From: an uncultured Clostridia bacterium
GTDB lineage: Bacteria; Bacillota; Clostridia; Christensenellales; CAG-917
Direction: 5' to 3'
NCBI GenBank assembly: GCA_900554085.1
Contig: USGA01000007.1
Coordinates: forward strand, 1-12,926
Length of the DNA: 12,926 nucleotides
The notes beneath the pieces were generated by a model. That model worked only from the letters and a program-made list of their open reading frames with translations. It made no database searches and was not told where the DNA came from. Both the position numbers and the translations under genes were made by a program. This document shows, in pieces, positions 11,928 through 12,926 of the stretch (positions are counted from its first letter, which is position 1; every line of letters starts with the position of its first letter).

Positions 11928-12926
11928 GTGAAAGGTATGCTCGGCGAAATATACGACCGTGACGGCAAACCCTTGTTCTGCGATACGGCGGTGTTTGTGA
12001 CCCGTCGACTTCTGCCTGTTCTTGCAAAGAGTGCCGTTGCGGGCGTCGTCGTGGGCGGCGTTGTCACGCTGTTCAATTATCTGCTTGAGGTCGCGGGTGA
12101 ATTCGCCGCCCTGTTTGCCGGCATCGCCAGAAGCGGCGTATGGCTCTCGCTGTGCTATATCGTCCTTATGGCTTGCGTGGCGGTTTTTATGTATTTCTTC
12201 ACCCGCGTCCTTCCCGAGGGCAGGGGGAGCGGTATTCCTCGCACGGAAGCCTCCGCCTGCGGCAAAATGAGATTAAAATGGTGGAGACTTTGCCTTGCCA
12301 CCGTCGTCGGCAGCACTGTCTCCTTTTTTGCGGGAATTCCCGTCGGTGCCGAAGGACCTTCCGTTCAACTGGGAGGCGGACTCGGCGCGGGCGTCGAGGA
12401 AGCGGACGGCACCGTGACGCGAGGTCGTCGCCCTGTTATGACCGCGGGTATCGCGGCGGGTGTCGCCGGCGCGTTCATAGCGCCCGCAACGGGTTTCTTG
12501 TTCACTCTCGAAGAAGTGCAGCGCAAGTTTGACCCTCTTATGTGCGCCTGTGCCGCCGTTTCCGTATTTTACGCATATGCGGTGCGTATTCTTCTCGGCG
12601 GTGCGTTGGGTATGAAAACGGTGTTTATCGCCGCGGAGGGATTGTCGGCGTTGCCCGTGGCGTATATGTGGGCGCCCGTAATCGCGGGAATAGCGGCGGC
12701 GCTGGTTGCCAGAATTTTCAACGAAATAATACTTCGCACCGATTTTCTCGGGGCGAAGTCGCGTGTGCCGATGTGGATTCCGCTCGTGGTCGTGTTTTTG
12801 CTGTCGGGTGTGGTCAACATTTTCATTGCCGACGAGGTGGGCAGCGGAATGACCATCATCAACGGGATAATCGGCGGTGAATACGACTGGGCGGAAACGT
12901 TTTTGCTGTTCGCGGTCAAGTTGATT
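11928..12926 (+). CDS. ClC-family chloride channel/transporter, C-terminus beyond window
   Basis: 333 codons are open to the window edge. ClC signature motifs are present in order: GRGSGIP (98-104, Ser101 for the central anion site), GAEGP (140-144, gating glutamate E142) and GAFIAPATGFLFTLEE (about 181-196) with the paired glutamates E195/E196, of which the second matches the internal proton glutamate of CLC-ec1. Both proton-pathway glutamates suggest a Cl-/H+ exchanger rather than a passive channel. The usual Lys/Arg of G(K/R)EGP is Ala here. The start is GTG at 11928, with AGGAGG (11916-11921) six bases upstream; the ATG at 11937 is too far from this site. The central-site Tyr and any CBS domains would lie outside the window. 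Hydrophobic segments run from about residue 30. Confidence 0.93.
   Translation, partial: MKGMLGEIYDRDGKPLFCDTAVFVTRRLLPVLAKSAVAGVVVGGVVTLFNYLLEVAGEFAALFAGIARSGVWLSLCYIVLMACVAVFMYFFTRVLPEGRGSGIPRTEASACGKMRLKWWRLCLATVVGSTVSFFAGIPVGAEGPSVQLGGGLGAGVEEADGTVTRGRRPVMTAGIAAGVAGAFIAPATGFLFTLEEVQRKFDPLMCACAAVSVFYAYAVRILLGGALGMKTVFIAAEGLSALPVAYMWAPVIAGIAAALVARIFNEIILRTDFLGAKSRVPMWIPLVVVFLLSGVVNIFIADEVGSGMTIINGIIGGEYDWAETFLLFAVKLI

Noticed and set aside
1..12926. tRNA, rRNA, CRISPR array, insertion sequence
   Set aside because: No regularly spaced direct repeats, no transposase or integrase, and no tRNA-like cloverleaf or rRNA sequence recognised on either strand.

Overview
The window looks like chromosome from an uncultured, probably gut-associated, member of the Firmicutes (Clostridia). 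The evidence is TTGACA/TATAAT promoters with 17-bp spacers, strong AGGAGG-type ribosome binding sites, a tryptophan T-box leader, a FeoA-FeoA-FeoB set with a FeoB-associated Cys-rich protein, and a GH33 sialidase. Placement near Christensenellales-like lineages is a guess from overall style. I see no rRNA, tRNA, CRISPR array, insertion sequence or phage gene.

Layout. (1) 1-1322, minus: the N-terminal 440 residues of a sialidase preceded by five membrane segments; the gene runs off the left edge. (2) 1395-5458, plus: an iron-uptake locus with a short DtxR-type regulator carrying Fe-type ligands, a 328-nt intergenic/leader with a consensus promoter and three copies of a GTTCG-N6-CGAAC palindrome, then feoA, feoA, feoB and a two-cluster Cys-rich membrane protein, all overlapping or nearly so, closed by a composite terminator. 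(3) 5556-6663, minus: guaA encoding only the ATP-pyrophosphatase and dimerisation part of GMP synthetase, with its own promoter and terminator. (4) 6742-9461, minus: a three-gene polar amino-acid ABC importer (binding lipoprotein, permease, ATPase). The binding protein is circularly permuted and the ATPase carries a charged helical insert of about 85 residues. This block looks more AT-rich than its neighbours. (5) 9651-11617, plus: a Trp-specific T-box leader controlling a lone TrpB2-type tryptophan synthase beta chain with no trpA beside it. (6) 11807-12926, plus: the N-terminal 333 residues of a ClC-family chloride channel/transporter with a GTG start, running off the right edge.

How the parts may work together. 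The regulator and the Feo genes form a self-contained Fe(II) import unit, probably repressed when iron is plentiful. The tryptophan unit would make TrpB2 only when uncharged tRNA-Trp accumulates, which fits salvage of external indole or serine-derived Trp synthesis in a host-associated cell. The sialidase would sit on the outer face of the membrane and release sialic acid from host glycans. The strongest candidates for something undescribed are the permuted binding protein, the insert-bearing ATPase in the same operon, the three-palindrome feo control region with its mutually exclusive leader hairpins, and the membrane-anchored sialidase.
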